A DNA stretch of 64,000 nt from Rhodanobacter sp. Its GTDB lineage: Bacteria; Pseudomonadota; Gammaproteobacteria; Xanthomonadales; Rhodanobacteraceae. This document shows, piece by piece, positions 8,844-16,551 of the stretch (position 1 is the first letter of the stretch; each line of letters starts with the position of its first letter). The notes below the pieces were generated by a model that did no database searches, was not told the origin of the DNA, and saw only the letters and a list, made by a program, of their open reading frames with translations. Position numbers and translations under genes: made by a program. The stretch is taken from positions 1 to 64,000 of the forward strand of contig SCRF01000044.1 in assembly GCA_004322005.1 (NCBI GenBank), read 5' to 3'.

Positions 8844-9790
8844 CGTGCCGGCCTCGCGGCGCCGAGCAGGCCCGCCACCGCCTCCAACGGATCCGCGGTG
8901 GTGTCGATGCTGCGCCAGCGCAGGCCCAGTGCCTGCGCCAGTGCGCCGAGTTGCGCCGGACCGGTGCCGAGCGCGCGCTGGAAGTCGCGCCGCTGACGCT
9001 CGGACTGCAGCATCACCTCATTGCGCTCGCCGGCGTGTTCCAGCGGGTAGCGACCCGGCGGTACCAGCGCCAGCTCCAGTGCATCGGCCACCACCAGCAC
9101 GCCGACAGCGGCTCGCCGGGTGACGTCGAGCAACGGCTGTCGCGCCCGGGCATCGCAGCTGAAGCCGTCGCTGATCAGCAGCACGCGGCTTGCGCCATGC
9201 AGCAGGCGTCCCATGCGCGTCAACGCATCGGCAAGCGGTTCGACCTTGCCTGGCTCGACCTTGCCGGACGACAGCTGCGCATCCCAATCGGCCAGCGCCC
9301 CGCAGACGGCCAGCGCACCATGCGAACCGGATTGCGGGCGCAGCAGTCGATCGGCGTGGCCGAAGGCCATCACCCCGACCCGCTCGCCCGCGCGCACCGC
9401 ATACCAGGCGGCGCACGCCGCCGCGCGGGCCGCCTGCACCGACTTGAACCGCAACCGCGTGCCGAACCGCATGCTGGGATGGGTATCGAGCAGGATCAGC
9501 AGACTGCCTTCGCGATCCTCCTGGAACAGCTTGGTGTGAAGCCTCCCGCTGCGCGCGGTGAGCCGCCAATCGAGGCGGCGCACGTCGTCGCCGGGCTGAT
9601 ACACGCGCGACTCGGCATAGTCCATGCCGCGGCCGTAAAGACGGCTGGACTGCTGTCCACTGCGCATGGCCCGGCTGGGCAGCGCCGCCATGCGGGCGCG
9701 TACCACGCGGGCGCGCAAGGCGATCAGCTCGGCCAGCGAGACGCGGCTGCGACCGTCGCCATCGGCACGATGTGGCAGGGCGGCGTTCAC
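8840..9790 (-). CDS. DUF58 domain protein (VWA-like, MoxR partner)
   Basis: The 316-residue protein shows the DUF58 signature (GRGMDYAESRVYQPGDDVRR, then LDWRLTARSGRLHTKLFQED) followed by a VWA-type fold with LLILLDTHPSM and VLLISDGFS. DUF58 proteins are constant partners of MoxR ATPases, and the order MoxR-DUF58-DUF4381-VWA-VWA/TPR-BatD is complete here. The family is thought to help a chaperone-like MoxR complex act on client proteins at the membrane; that is family knowledge, not visible in sequence. It overlaps the moxR stop by four bases. Confidence 0.9.
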   Translation of the reverse strand: MNAALPHRADGDGRSRVSLAELIALRARVVRARMAALPSRAMRSGQQSSRLYGRGMDYAESRVYQPGDDVRRLDWRLTARSGRLHTKLFQEDREGSLLILLDTHPSMRFGTRLRFKSVQAARAAACAAWYAVRAGERVGVMAFGHADRLLRPQSGSHGALAVCGALADWDAQLSSGKVEPGKVEPLADALTRMGRLLHGASRVLLISDGFSCDARARQPLLDVTRRAAVGVLVVADALELALVPPGRYPLEHAGERNEVMLQSERQRRDFQRALGTGPAQLGALAQALGLRWRSIDTTADPLEAVAGLLGAARPAR

Positions 9791-10782
9791 GGCAGCGGCA
9801 CGAGATCCAGCAGGCGATCGACGACCTGATCGGGCCGCACCGCCTCGGCTTCCGCCTCGTAGCTGAGCAGCACCCGATGCCGCAATACTTCATGCACGAT
9901 GCCGTGCACGTCTTCGGGCAGCACGTAATCGCGCCCGGCCAGCCAGGCGTGCGCGCGCGCGCAGCGATCCAGCGCGATGGTGGCGCGCGGGCTGCCGCCC
10001 CAGGCGATCCAGCGCTTCAACTCCGGTCCGTAACGGCCGGCATCGCGGGTGGCCAGCACCAGCTGGGTCAGATATTCCTCCAGCGCCGGCGCCATGTGCA
10101 CCGCCATCGCCGCATCGCGCGCGGCGAATACGTCGTCCTGGCTCAGCAATGCCGGCGCCGTGGCCACCGGATGCGCACGCTGGCCCGCCTGCTCGCGGGC
10201 CAGCCTGAGGATCGCCAGCTCGGCCACGGCATCGGGGTATCCGATCGTCACGTGCATCAGGAAGCGGTCGAGCTGGGCTTCCGGCAGCCTGAACGTGCCT
10301 TCCTGCTCGATCGGATTCTGCGTCGCCATCACCATGAACAGATCGGGCAGGCGCCGGGTGCTGCGGCCGACCGTGATCTGCTGCTCGGCCATCGCCTCCA
10401 GCAGCGCCGATTGCACCTTGGCCGGCGCGCGGTTGATCTCGTCGGCCAGCACGATGTTGTGGAACAGCGGACCGCGCTCGAACTCGAAACTGCCGGTTTG
10501 CGGACGGAATACGTCGGTGCCGGTGAGATCGGCCGGCAACAGGTCGGGGGTGAACTGCACCCGATGGAAATCCGCCTTGATGCGCGCGGCCAGCGCCTTC
10601 ACCGCGGTGGTCTTGGCCAGGCCGGGGGCGCCTTCGACCAGCAGGTGGCCATCGGCCAGCAACGCGATCAACAGGCAGTCGATCAGATGCGGCTGGCCGA
10701 TGATGCAGCGCTGCAGATCTGCGCGCAATTGCGCGAAGGATTGCTGGAGGCGGCTCTGGGGTTGGGCTTCGGGCATATCCAT
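9787..10782 (-). CDS. MoxR-family AAA+ ATPase
   Basis: About 331 residues, a cytoplasmic AAA+ ATPase with chaperone-like function. Walker A is EGAPGLAKT (a MoxR variant of GxxGxxKT), Walker B is IVLADEIN, followed by sensor 1 (VMATQNPIEQEGTF) and the C-terminal lid with WIAWGGSPRATIAL. The start at 10782 (MDMPEAQPQ) is preferred over the in-frame ATG at 10824 because the extra 14 residues look non-conserved; this choice is uncertain. It is the first gene of the six-gene Bat operon, so the promoter should lie between it and the REP element at 10957. Confidence 0.92.
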   Translation of the reverse strand: MDMPEAQPQSRLQQSFAQLRADLQRCIIGQPHLIDCLLIALLADGHLLVEGAPGLAKTTAVKALAARIKADFHRVQFTPDLLPADLTGTDVFRPQTGSFEFERGPLFHNIVLADEINRAPAKVQSALLEAMAEQQITVGRSTRRLPDLFMVMATQNPIEQEGTFRLPEAQLDRFLMHVTIGYPDAVAELAILRLAREQAGQRAHPVATAPALLSQDDVFAARDAAMAVHMAPALEEYLTQLVLATRDAGRYGPELKRWIAWGGSPRATIALDRCARAHAWLAGRDYVLPEDVHGIVHEVLRHRVLLSYEAEAEAVRPDQVVDRLLDLVPLP

Positions 10783-10956
10783 GATCGGTTTCCGTTCGCG
10801 ACGTGATAGCACGGAATCCGCCATGGCGCGACCGCCGGCCGGATTCCGCAGTGCCAGTCAGACCACCATCGACGCCGGAAGTTTAATCGGCCCATCGCCG
10901 GCTCTGCCTGCGCCATCGGGAGCTGGCCTGGACAACCCCGCCCTTCCCCCACTGCC

Positions 10957-11031
10957 GTAGGAGCGCACCCTGTGCGCGAATGCTCTTGCCGATACATCCG
11001 CAAAGCATTCGCGCACAGGGTGCGCTCCTAC
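10957..11031. repeat. GTAG-type REP pair, subtype A
   Basis: Inverted pair starting GTAGGAGCGCACCCTGTGCG and ending with its reverse complement, with AATGCT-type inner edges and a short unpaired centre (about 17 bases). Each half is itself a small hairpin (GCGCACC..GGTGCGC type). This matches the general form of GTAG REP elements described in Stenotrophomonas and Pseudomonas. It lies between the convergence-free 5' end of moxR and the end of pilQ. Confidence 0.9.
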
Positions 11032-11045
11032 AGTCGCACATTATT

Positions 11046-11072
11046 AAAGAGGCGGCCGAAGCCGCCTCTTTT
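11046..11072 (-). terminator. Rho-independent terminator after pilQ
   Basis: Perfect 11-base stem (AAAGAGGCGGC / GCCGCCTCTTT) with a four-base CGAA loop. A-rich and T-rich ends on both sides allow termination in either direction. It lies 20 bases past the pilQ stop codon and would end the pilMNOPQ transcript. Confidence 0.85.
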
Positions 11073-11091
11073 GCATCTGCCGCGACGGAAC

Positions 11092-13305
11092 CTACTGCAA
11101 CGTGTCGCTGAGGATCCGCGGCGTCACGAAGATCAGCAGCTCGGCCTTGGTGTTGTTGCGCGCGGTATTGCGGAACAGCACGCCAATGCCGGGAATGTCG
11201 CCCAGCCCGGGCACCTTGGTCACCGTATTGGACTTGTTGACCTCGTAGATACCACCGAGCACCACGGTCTGCCCGTTGTCCACCAGCACCGAGGTGTTGA
11301 TCTCGCGGGTGTCGATCTGCGGCACCTTGCCATTGGGCGTATCGATGAACGCGGCCAGCGCATCCTTCTTGACGTTGATCGCCAGGTAGACGCGGTTGTC
11401 GGCGGTGATCGTGGGCGTCACCTTGAGCTCCAGCACCGCATCCTTGAACTGCACCGATGCCGTGGGTGCACCGCCGCCGGCGGTACCGCCGTTCTGGAAC
11501 GTGACGTAGCCGATCTCCTGGCCCTGGCGAATCACCGCTTCCTGCTGGTTGGCGGTGATCACCCGCGGGCTGGAAATCACCTCGCCGGTACCCTCGGTCT
11601 GCGCGGCGGCAAGCTCCAGATCGAGCGCGTAATTGGCGCCCAGGATGGCCAGACCGAAACTTCCGGCCGGGTTGCTGACCGGCAGGTTGACGTTGAGTCC
11701 GCCACCGGTGGTGCCGTTGCCGGTGTCGTGCCCGCCGATCGACACCACATTGCCACCGCCCAGGCCAGCGGTCAGGCCCGGTATGGCGGCCGCAGCGTTC
11801 TGGGACTGCGTATTGTTGACCCGCCCGCTGACACCGAACTTCGCCCCCAGCTCGCGGGTGAAGTTGTCGGTGGCGATCACGATCCGCGACTCGATCAGCA
11901 CCTGCTGCACCGGCTTGTCCAGTACCGCGATCAGCGCGCGGATCTGCTTGATCTTCTCCGGCGTGTCGTTGAGCAGCAGCGTGTTGGTGCGTTCGTCGAA
12001 GGAGACGCTGCCGCGCGGCGAAAGGAAGCCGCGGGACGCATTGGCGCCGCCGCTGCCGCCACCGCCCTGCAGGCTGCCGCTGGTCAGCAGCTTGGCGATG
12101 TCCGAGGCCTTGCCGTAGCTGATCGGAATGTAGTCGGCGACCAGCTCGGCGCTGTCCTGCTCCTTCAGCTTGGCGTTGGCAACATCCTCCTCGTACTTGG
12201 CCAGCTCGGCCTGCGGCGCGACCCAGATCACGTTGCCGTTGCGCCGCTTGTCCAGGCTCTTGGCGCGCAGGATCACGTCCAGTGCCTGGTCCCACGGCAC
12301 ATTGACCAGGCGCAGCGTGACGCTGCCGCCGACGCTGTCCGAGGCGACCAGATTGAGCCCGGAGATATCGGCGATCAACTGCAGCGCCGAGCGCACCGGG
12401 ATGTCCTGGAAATTGAAGGTGACCCGCTTGCCGGTGTATTTCGGCTGCTGGTCGAGTTGAGCCAGTCGGTCCACCTTGGTCCCGGCCTTCTTCGGCGCCA
12501 CTTCGACCACGTACTGGTCGGGGGTCTGGTAGGACGAGGTCTCGACGTCGCCCTTGATCGCGATTTCCATTTCGGCGCCGCCGCCGATGCCGGCATGCGT
12601 CACGATGGATTGCACCGGCGTGGCGAAGTCCAGCGTATCCAGACGCTGGGCAAGCCTGGCAGGCAGGCTGGCATGGTCGATATGCACCAGTACCTTGTCG
12701 TCCTGGCGCGTCATCTGCGCATTCGCGCCGCTGCCGCTGAAACTGATCAGTACCCGACCTTCGCCATTCGGGCCGCGGCGGAAATCGATGTTGGAAATGG
12801 CCGGGCCATTCATCGACGAAGGCAATGCCTTGGAGGGATCGATGGTGGCTGCCGTAGTGACGGACTGGTCCGCGGTGCCGTTGTTGACGGTCAGCACCAG
12901 GCTGTTGCCCTCGACCCGCGAGCGATAGCTCGACTCGCGCATCAGTTCGACCACCACCCGCGTACGACCGCCGGCGGACACCGCGGACACGCCGGACGTC
13001 GAGCCCTTGCCGATCTCCTGGTGGCGCGGGGCCGCATTGGCGGTATCGGCGAAATCGACGGCGATGCGCGGCGGATTGCTGGTGGTGAAGATCGTCGGCT
13101 GCGGCACCGGGCCATTGGCGAAGTCCATGTGCAGCTCGACGTTGCCGCCAGGCAACGTGTCGTAGCGGATGTCCTTCAGCGTCGAACTGGCTGCCATCGC
13201 GGCACTGGCCCAGCTCGCACCGGCAAGCAGCAGCAGGCCCACAAGGATGTAACGGCTCGCATGGCGCATGACTCGGCCCCGAACGGATTGAAATTGGTTG
13301 CTCAT
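11092..13305 (-). CDS. pilQ: Type IV pilus secretin PilQ
   Basis: PilQ forms the outer-membrane ring through which type IV pili extend. The 737-residue protein has a signal peptide (ILVGLLLLAGASWASAAMA), two AMIN domains (about 40-150 and 165-275) that bind peptidoglycan, an STN/N0 domain (VTFNFQDIPVRSALQLIADI), an N1 domain with LLNDTPEKIKQIRALIAVLD, and the C-terminal secretin core (VQQVLIESRIVIATDNFTRE; VPGLGDIPGIGVLFRNT). Length and domain order are normal for the family. It is the last gene of pilMNOPQ, 19 bases after pilP, and is followed by a terminator. Confidence 0.97.
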   Translation of the reverse strand: MSNQFQSVRGRVMRHASRYILVGLLLLAGASWASAAMAASSTLKDIRYDTLPGGNVELHMDFANGPVPQPTIFTTSNPPRIAVDFADTANAAPRHQEIGKGSTSGVSAVSAGGRTRVVVELMRESSYRSRVEGNSLVLTVNNGTADQSVTTAATIDPSKALPSSMNGPAISNIDFRRGPNGEGRVLISFSGSGANAQMTRQDDKVLVHIDHASLPARLAQRLDTLDFATPVQSIVTHAGIGGGAEMEIAIKGDVETSSYQTPDQYVVEVAPKKAGTKVDRLAQLDQQPKYTGKRVTFNFQDIPVRSALQLIADISGLNLVASDSVGGSVTLRLVNVPWDQALDVILRAKSLDKRRNGNVIWVAPQAELAKYEEDVANAKLKEQDSAELVADYIPISYGKASDIAKLLTSGSLQGGGGSGGANASRGFLSPRGSVSFDERTNTLLLNDTPEKIKQIRALIAVLDKPVQQVLIESRIVIATDNFTRELGAKFGVSGRVNNTQSQNAAAAIPGLTAGLGGGNVVSIGGHDTGNGTTGGGLNVNLPVSNPAGSFGLAILGANYALDLELAAAQTEGTGEVISSPRVITANQQEAVIRQGQEIGYVTFQNGGTAGGGAPTASVQFKDAVLELKVTPTITADNRVYLAINVKKDALAAFIDTPNGKVPQIDTREINTSVLVDNGQTVVLGGIYEVNKSNTVTKVPGLGDIPGIGVLFRNTARNNTKAELLIFVTPRILSDTLQ

Positions 13306-13324
13306 TGCATCAGCCCCTGTCTAC

Positions 13325-13867
13325 CTATTTCTCGGCGAGCGCGATGCTGGCCGGACGTTCCATCCAGCCACCACTACCGTTGGATATCAACTCGACCAGG
13401 TCTATATGGTCATCGCTGATCGCGGTGACGTGCCCGTAGTTCTGACCCATGTATTCGCCACGGTGGACACGATGAATCACGCCACCAGGATCCTTGATCA
13501 ACACTTCCATGTTGGCGCCGGTACCGACGGTGCCGACCATCTTCAAGCTGTCCAGCGCGAACATTTCCAGTGGCTGCTTGGCTCGGTTGGCATCCGGCCG
13601 CGGACCATTGCCGGCGTTGCTGGGCTGCAATTCGGCGGTGCTCGCACTGAATGGGTCGCGCTTGCCCTGATCGTCGTACTTGAAGGTCTCGAATGTCTTG
13701 ATCACCGGCAATGGCTGGATCGGAGCGCCCCGCTTGGCCTTCTCCTGAGCCACCCAGCTGCGCAGATCCGACATGCCGCGGGTGCAGCCACCCAGGATCA
13801 GCGCGGCACCCAGCATCAGCGATATCCGGACCGCGCGGGCCGGTTTGTTGGCAGCAAGCTTGTTCAT
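13325..13867 (-). CDS. pilP: Type IV pilus assembly lipoprotein PilP
   Basis: PilP is an inner-membrane lipoprotein that links the PilMNO platform to the secretin PilQ. The 180-residue protein has a lipobox-type signal (LMLGAALILGGC, Cys near residue 28), an unstructured linker, and the PilP beta-domain (SLKMVGTVGTGANMEVLIKD, then VHRGEYMGQNYGHVTAISDD). The start overlaps the pilO stop by four bases. Confidence 0.95.
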   Translation of the reverse strand: MNKLAANKPARAVRISLMLGAALILGGCTRGMSDLRSWVAQEKAKRGAPIQPLPVIKTFETFKYDDQGKRDPFSASTAELQPSNAGNGPRPDANRAKQPLEMFALDSLKMVGTVGTGANMEVLIKDPGGVIHRVHRGEYMGQNYGHVTAISDDHIDLVELISNGSGGWMERPASIALAEK

Positions 13868-14529
13868 TTCCGCCCCCCCGCCGCGGCTTTGCCTGACGTC
13901 GCGCCCTGCGCCGCGCTTTCCGCATCGTCCAGGTAGCGGTAGGTTTTTACCGTACCCTGCAGCACGAGCTGGCCGTTCGCGGGGGAACCATCCTTGGTTG
14001 CCGCTACCGGCGTCAGCGATACATCGTGCAGGGTCAGGATGACCACCCGCGGCAACGAAGCCACGCCACTGATGAACGCGCCGAACTGATGGTAGGTACC
14101 GGTCATCCGCAGGGTGATCGGCTTTTCGGCGTAGAAATCCTTGGGTGTTTCCGGGCCGGGCTCGAACAGCTCGGTTTCCAGCCCCGCGGACAACGCGGTC
14201 TGCGAGATGTCGACCAGCAGCTCGGGCATTTCCGTCTTGCTCGGAAGCTGGCGCAGCAACTGGCGCAGCATGTCCTGCATCTCGTCGAGCTGTTTTTGTA
14301 GCGCATCGAGATTGACGGCCTTGGCCTGCTTGGTCACGAACTCCTGCTTGAGCTGATCCTCCTTGCCCGCCAGCGTGGCCAGGCTGTCCTGCTGGTCACT
14401 GATGTAGAAATACCAGCCCAGCAGCACAACGAAAGCGAACAGCAGCGCGAGGAAGAACAGCTTGACCGACTGCGGCCAGCCGCCGACATTGTTGCGATCG
14501 AGATTGCGAATGTCGTCGAGGAACTTCAT
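13864..14529 (-). CDS. pilO: Type IV pilus assembly protein PilO
   Basis: Bitopic inner-membrane protein, 221 residues, that pairs with PilN. It shows a cytoplasmic start (MKFLDDIRNLDRNNVGGWP), one membrane helix (about 23-44, VKLFFLALLFAFVVLLGWYF), a coiled coil (about 50-100) and a ferredoxin-like periplasmic domain with the family pattern FYAEKPITLRMTGTYHQFGA. The C-terminal tail is Ala/Gly/Lys-rich. Overlaps pilN and pilP by four bases. Confidence 0.95.
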   Translation of the reverse strand: MKFLDDIRNLDRNNVGGWPQSVKLFFLALLFAFVVLLGWYFYISDQQDSLATLAGKEDQLKQEFVTKQAKAVNLDALQKQLDEMQDMLRQLLRQLPSKTEMPELLVDISQTALSAGLETELFEPGPETPKDFYAEKPITLRMTGTYHQFGAFISGVASLPRVVILTLHDVSLTPVAATKDGSPANGQLVLQGTVKTYRYLDDAESAAQGATSGKAAAGGRK

Positions 14530-15206
14530 GACCCGGCTCCTCCCGTGGCTGGCGCATTCGCGGGCCTGGCCTGCGGCTTGCCTTGGACCGTGGGGGACTT
14601 CACCGGCATGGCCGTCCTGGCGGCCGGTCCGGGCGAGGCATCGGAGGCAGCATTTTCGTCCGGCTTGGGCTGGCTCAAGGTCACATTCAAACCGAAGCTA
14701 TACGGCATGCGGCCGGCGTTGTGGGTGTTTTCGGTCTTTCTCAGATCGGCATGCCCCATCCACGGCGAGGCCTCGATGTTGCGCATGTACTCGGCCACGC
14801 TGGCGTTGGACTGCGCCACACCATCGAGCGACATGGACTGTCCGCTCTGCTTCAGGCCGGTCAGGCGCACGCTGCTGGGAATCGTCTTCACCAGCTCATC
14901 GAACAGGTGCACCATCTGCGAACGGTCCGACTGCAGCTCCTCGATGATCTGCTTGCGGGCCAGCAGGTGCTCACGCACCTTTTCGAGATCCTTGATCTTG
15001 GCAATGCGCACATCGAGCTGCTTGATCTCGGTTTGCAGATACGCGTTGCGCTCGTTCTGGTTGTCGATGCGCTCGCCCATCCAGAATCCCCACAGCAGCA
15101 GAAACGCCAGGGCCGCCACAAACGCGGCGGCGAGCTGCATGTAGAACTCGCGTTCGCGCTGTTTGCGCCGTTCGGCGCGCCACGGAAGCAAATTGACATG
15201 TGCCAT
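14526..15206 (-). CDS. pilN: Type IV pilus assembly protein PilN
   Basis: Inner-membrane partner of PilO; its short cytoplasmic N-terminus (MAHVNLLPWRAERRKQRERE, with the conserved INLLPW-type motif) docks into PilM. Then come a membrane helix (about 25-43), a coiled coil and a periplasmic PilN domain with LTGLKQSGQSMSLDGVAQSN. I set the start at 15206 because it yields the conserved NLLPWR motif at the N-terminus and its ATG overlaps the pilM stop (ATGA). The C-terminus carries an Ala/Pro-rich extension of about 45 residues that is longer than in typical PilN. Confidence 0.95.
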   Translation of the reverse strand: MAHVNLLPWRAERRKQREREFYMQLAAAFVAALAFLLLWGFWMGERIDNQNERNAYLQTEIKQLDVRIAKIKDLEKVREHLLARKQIIEELQSDRSQMVHLFDELVKTIPSSVRLTGLKQSGQSMSLDGVAQSNASVAEYMRNIEASPWMGHADLRKTENTHNAGRMPYSFGLNVTLSQPKPDENAASDASPGPAARTAMPVKSPTVQGKPQARPANAPATGGAGS

Positions 15207-16264
15207 CAGTCGAAACTCCTCAGAGCGAGGCCGACCGCGATCATCAGCGCGGGCGCATCCTGGGCCAGCGACTGCGCCTGCACCCGGGGCGACAGCGACA
15301 TGCGGGCCAGCGGGTTGGCGACGGCACAAGGCACACCGAGTTGATCCTCCAGCATCGCACCGAGCCCCTCGATCGAGGCGCAGCCACCGGCCAGCACCAC
15401 CTGATCGACCTTGCTGTATTCGCTGCCGGCAAAGAAGAACTGCAGCAGGCGGCTGATCTGCTGGATCAGCGATTCCTTGAACGGTTCCAGCGCCTCGGTT
15501 TCGTAGGATTCGGGCAGACCGCCCTTGCGCTTGGCCCGGCCGGCCTCCTCATAGGAGAGGCCGAACCGGCGCATGATCTCGTCGGTCAGCTGCTTGCCGC
15601 CGAAGACCTGCTCGCGCGAATAGATCGTGCGCTGGCTGCGCAGGACCGACAGGGTGGTCATGGTGGCGCCGATGTCGACCATGGCCACCAGCGCGTCGCG
15701 CCCGACACTGAGCTGGTCCGTCACCATCACGAAAGCGTTCTCCATCGCGAACGCCTCGACGTCGATCACGCTGGCGGTGAGCCCCCCCAGTTCGAGCGCA
15801 GCCACCCGCATGTCGACGTTCTCGGTGCGCGAGGCGGCCAGCAGGATGTTGTTCATGTCCGGGTTGTCGCGCACCGGCCCGACGATCTCGTAATCGAGGC
15901 TGACTTCGTCGATCGGATAAGGGATGTACTGATTTGCCTCGACCTGGATCTGGCCTTCCAGATCATCCTCGGACAGTTCGCTGGACATCGGGATGATGCG
16001 GGTGATGACCGCCGATCCGGCCACGGCCGCCGCCGCATGCTTGAGCTTGGACCCCGAACGCGCCAGCGCGCGACGAATCGCGTCTCCCACCGCCTCGACT
16101 TCGACAATGGTCTTTTCAACCACGGCATTGGGTGGCAACGGCTCGACCGCGTAGTGTTCAACACGGTAACGGCCGCCGGCTTGACTTAGCTGCAGCAGCT
16201 TGACGGCGGTCGAACTTATGTCAACGCCGATCAGCGCTGGCTTCTTGGGTGTAAAGAGCCCCAC
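15206..16264 (-). CDS. pilM: Type IV pilus assembly ATPase-fold protein PilM
   Basis: Actin-like (FtsA/ASKHA fold) cytoplasmic protein of 352 residues that binds PilN and anchors the pilus machine. Visible phosphate-binding elements are LIGVDISSTAVKLLQL (phosphate 1), ALVAMVDIGATMTTLSVLRS (phosphate 2) and the adenosine motif VVLAGGCASIEGLGAML. First gene of pilMNOPQ, divergent from mrcA across a 287-bp spacer, an arrangement conserved in many Gammaproteobacteria. Confidence 0.97.
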   Translation of the reverse strand: MGLFTPKKPALIGVDISSTAVKLLQLSQAGGRYRVEHYAVEPLPPNAVVEKTIVEVEAVGDAIRRALARSGSKLKHAAAAVAGSAVITRIIPMSSELSEDDLEGQIQVEANQYIPYPIDEVSLDYEIVGPVRDNPDMNNILLAASRTENVDMRVAALELGGLTASVIDVEAFAMENAFVMVTDQLSVGRDALVAMVDIGATMTTLSVLRSQRTIYSREQVFGGKQLTDEIMRRFGLSYEEAGRAKRKGGLPESYETEALEPFKESLIQQISRLLQFFFAGSEYSKVDQVVLAGGCASIEGLGAMLEDQLGVPCAVANPLARMSLSPRVQAQSLAQDAPALMIAVGLALRSFD

Positions 16265-16323
16265 GGTGTTTCCCCCTTGCCGCTGACGTCCGCAACCAGG
16301 ATTCTGGCGAGATGCACAGCGGC

Positions 16324-16352
16324 ATTAAATCGAAAAATTAACGTAATGGCAA
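16324..16352 (-). promoter_or_regulatory. Candidate sigma-70 promoter for pilMNOPQ
   Basis: On the minus strand TTGCCA (16352-16347) and TTTAAT (16329-16324) are separated by exactly 17 bases, a fair match to TTGACA-N17-TATAAT. The -10 lies 60 bases upstream of the pilM ATG. Visual assignment only. Confidence 0.45.
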
Positions 16353-16443
16353 CGGCCTACGTGAACTTTCTCAAGTAATTGACGTGAAGTCCACCACATT
16401 TACAAGCTTGGCCCGGATGGCGCGTCCCTTGCTTGCGTCGGCC

Positions 16444-16477
16444 TAGCAGCCTGTCGGGCTTTGGTCGGCCGGGCTGC
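16444..16477 (+). repeat. CAGCCTGTCGGGCTTTGG-family hairpin repeat
   Basis: TAGCAGCCTGTCGGGCTTTG followed by GTCGGCCGGGCTGC; the outer GCAGCC/GGCTGC can pair. The same core occurs at 38856 (minus), 42753 and, truncated, 54362. Confidence 0.7.
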
Positions 16478-16507
16478 GAATCTCATGCTGATGAATACTG
16501 CTGCATC

Positions 16508-16513
16508 TATACT
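16508..16513 (+). promoter_or_regulatory. Candidate -10 element (TATACT) for mrcA
   Basis: TATACT within ATCTATACTC lies 38 bases before the mrcA ATG. No convincing -35 is present at 16-18 bases. The identical ATCTATACTC also precedes pilS at 52681, which supports a shared promoter style. Confidence 0.35.
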
Positions 16514-16551
16514 CTGTCATGTTTTGACTCAGGTCTCGCTATCCCCACACC

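Noticed and set aside
7109-9829. 900-codon plus-strand open frame over the Bat genes
   Set aside because: Antisense of four conserved genes; repetitive Pro/Arg/Ala composition.
10957-11031. CRISPR-like repeats
   Set aside because: The GTAG elements are inverted pairs at separate loci with no regular spacers and no cas genes.
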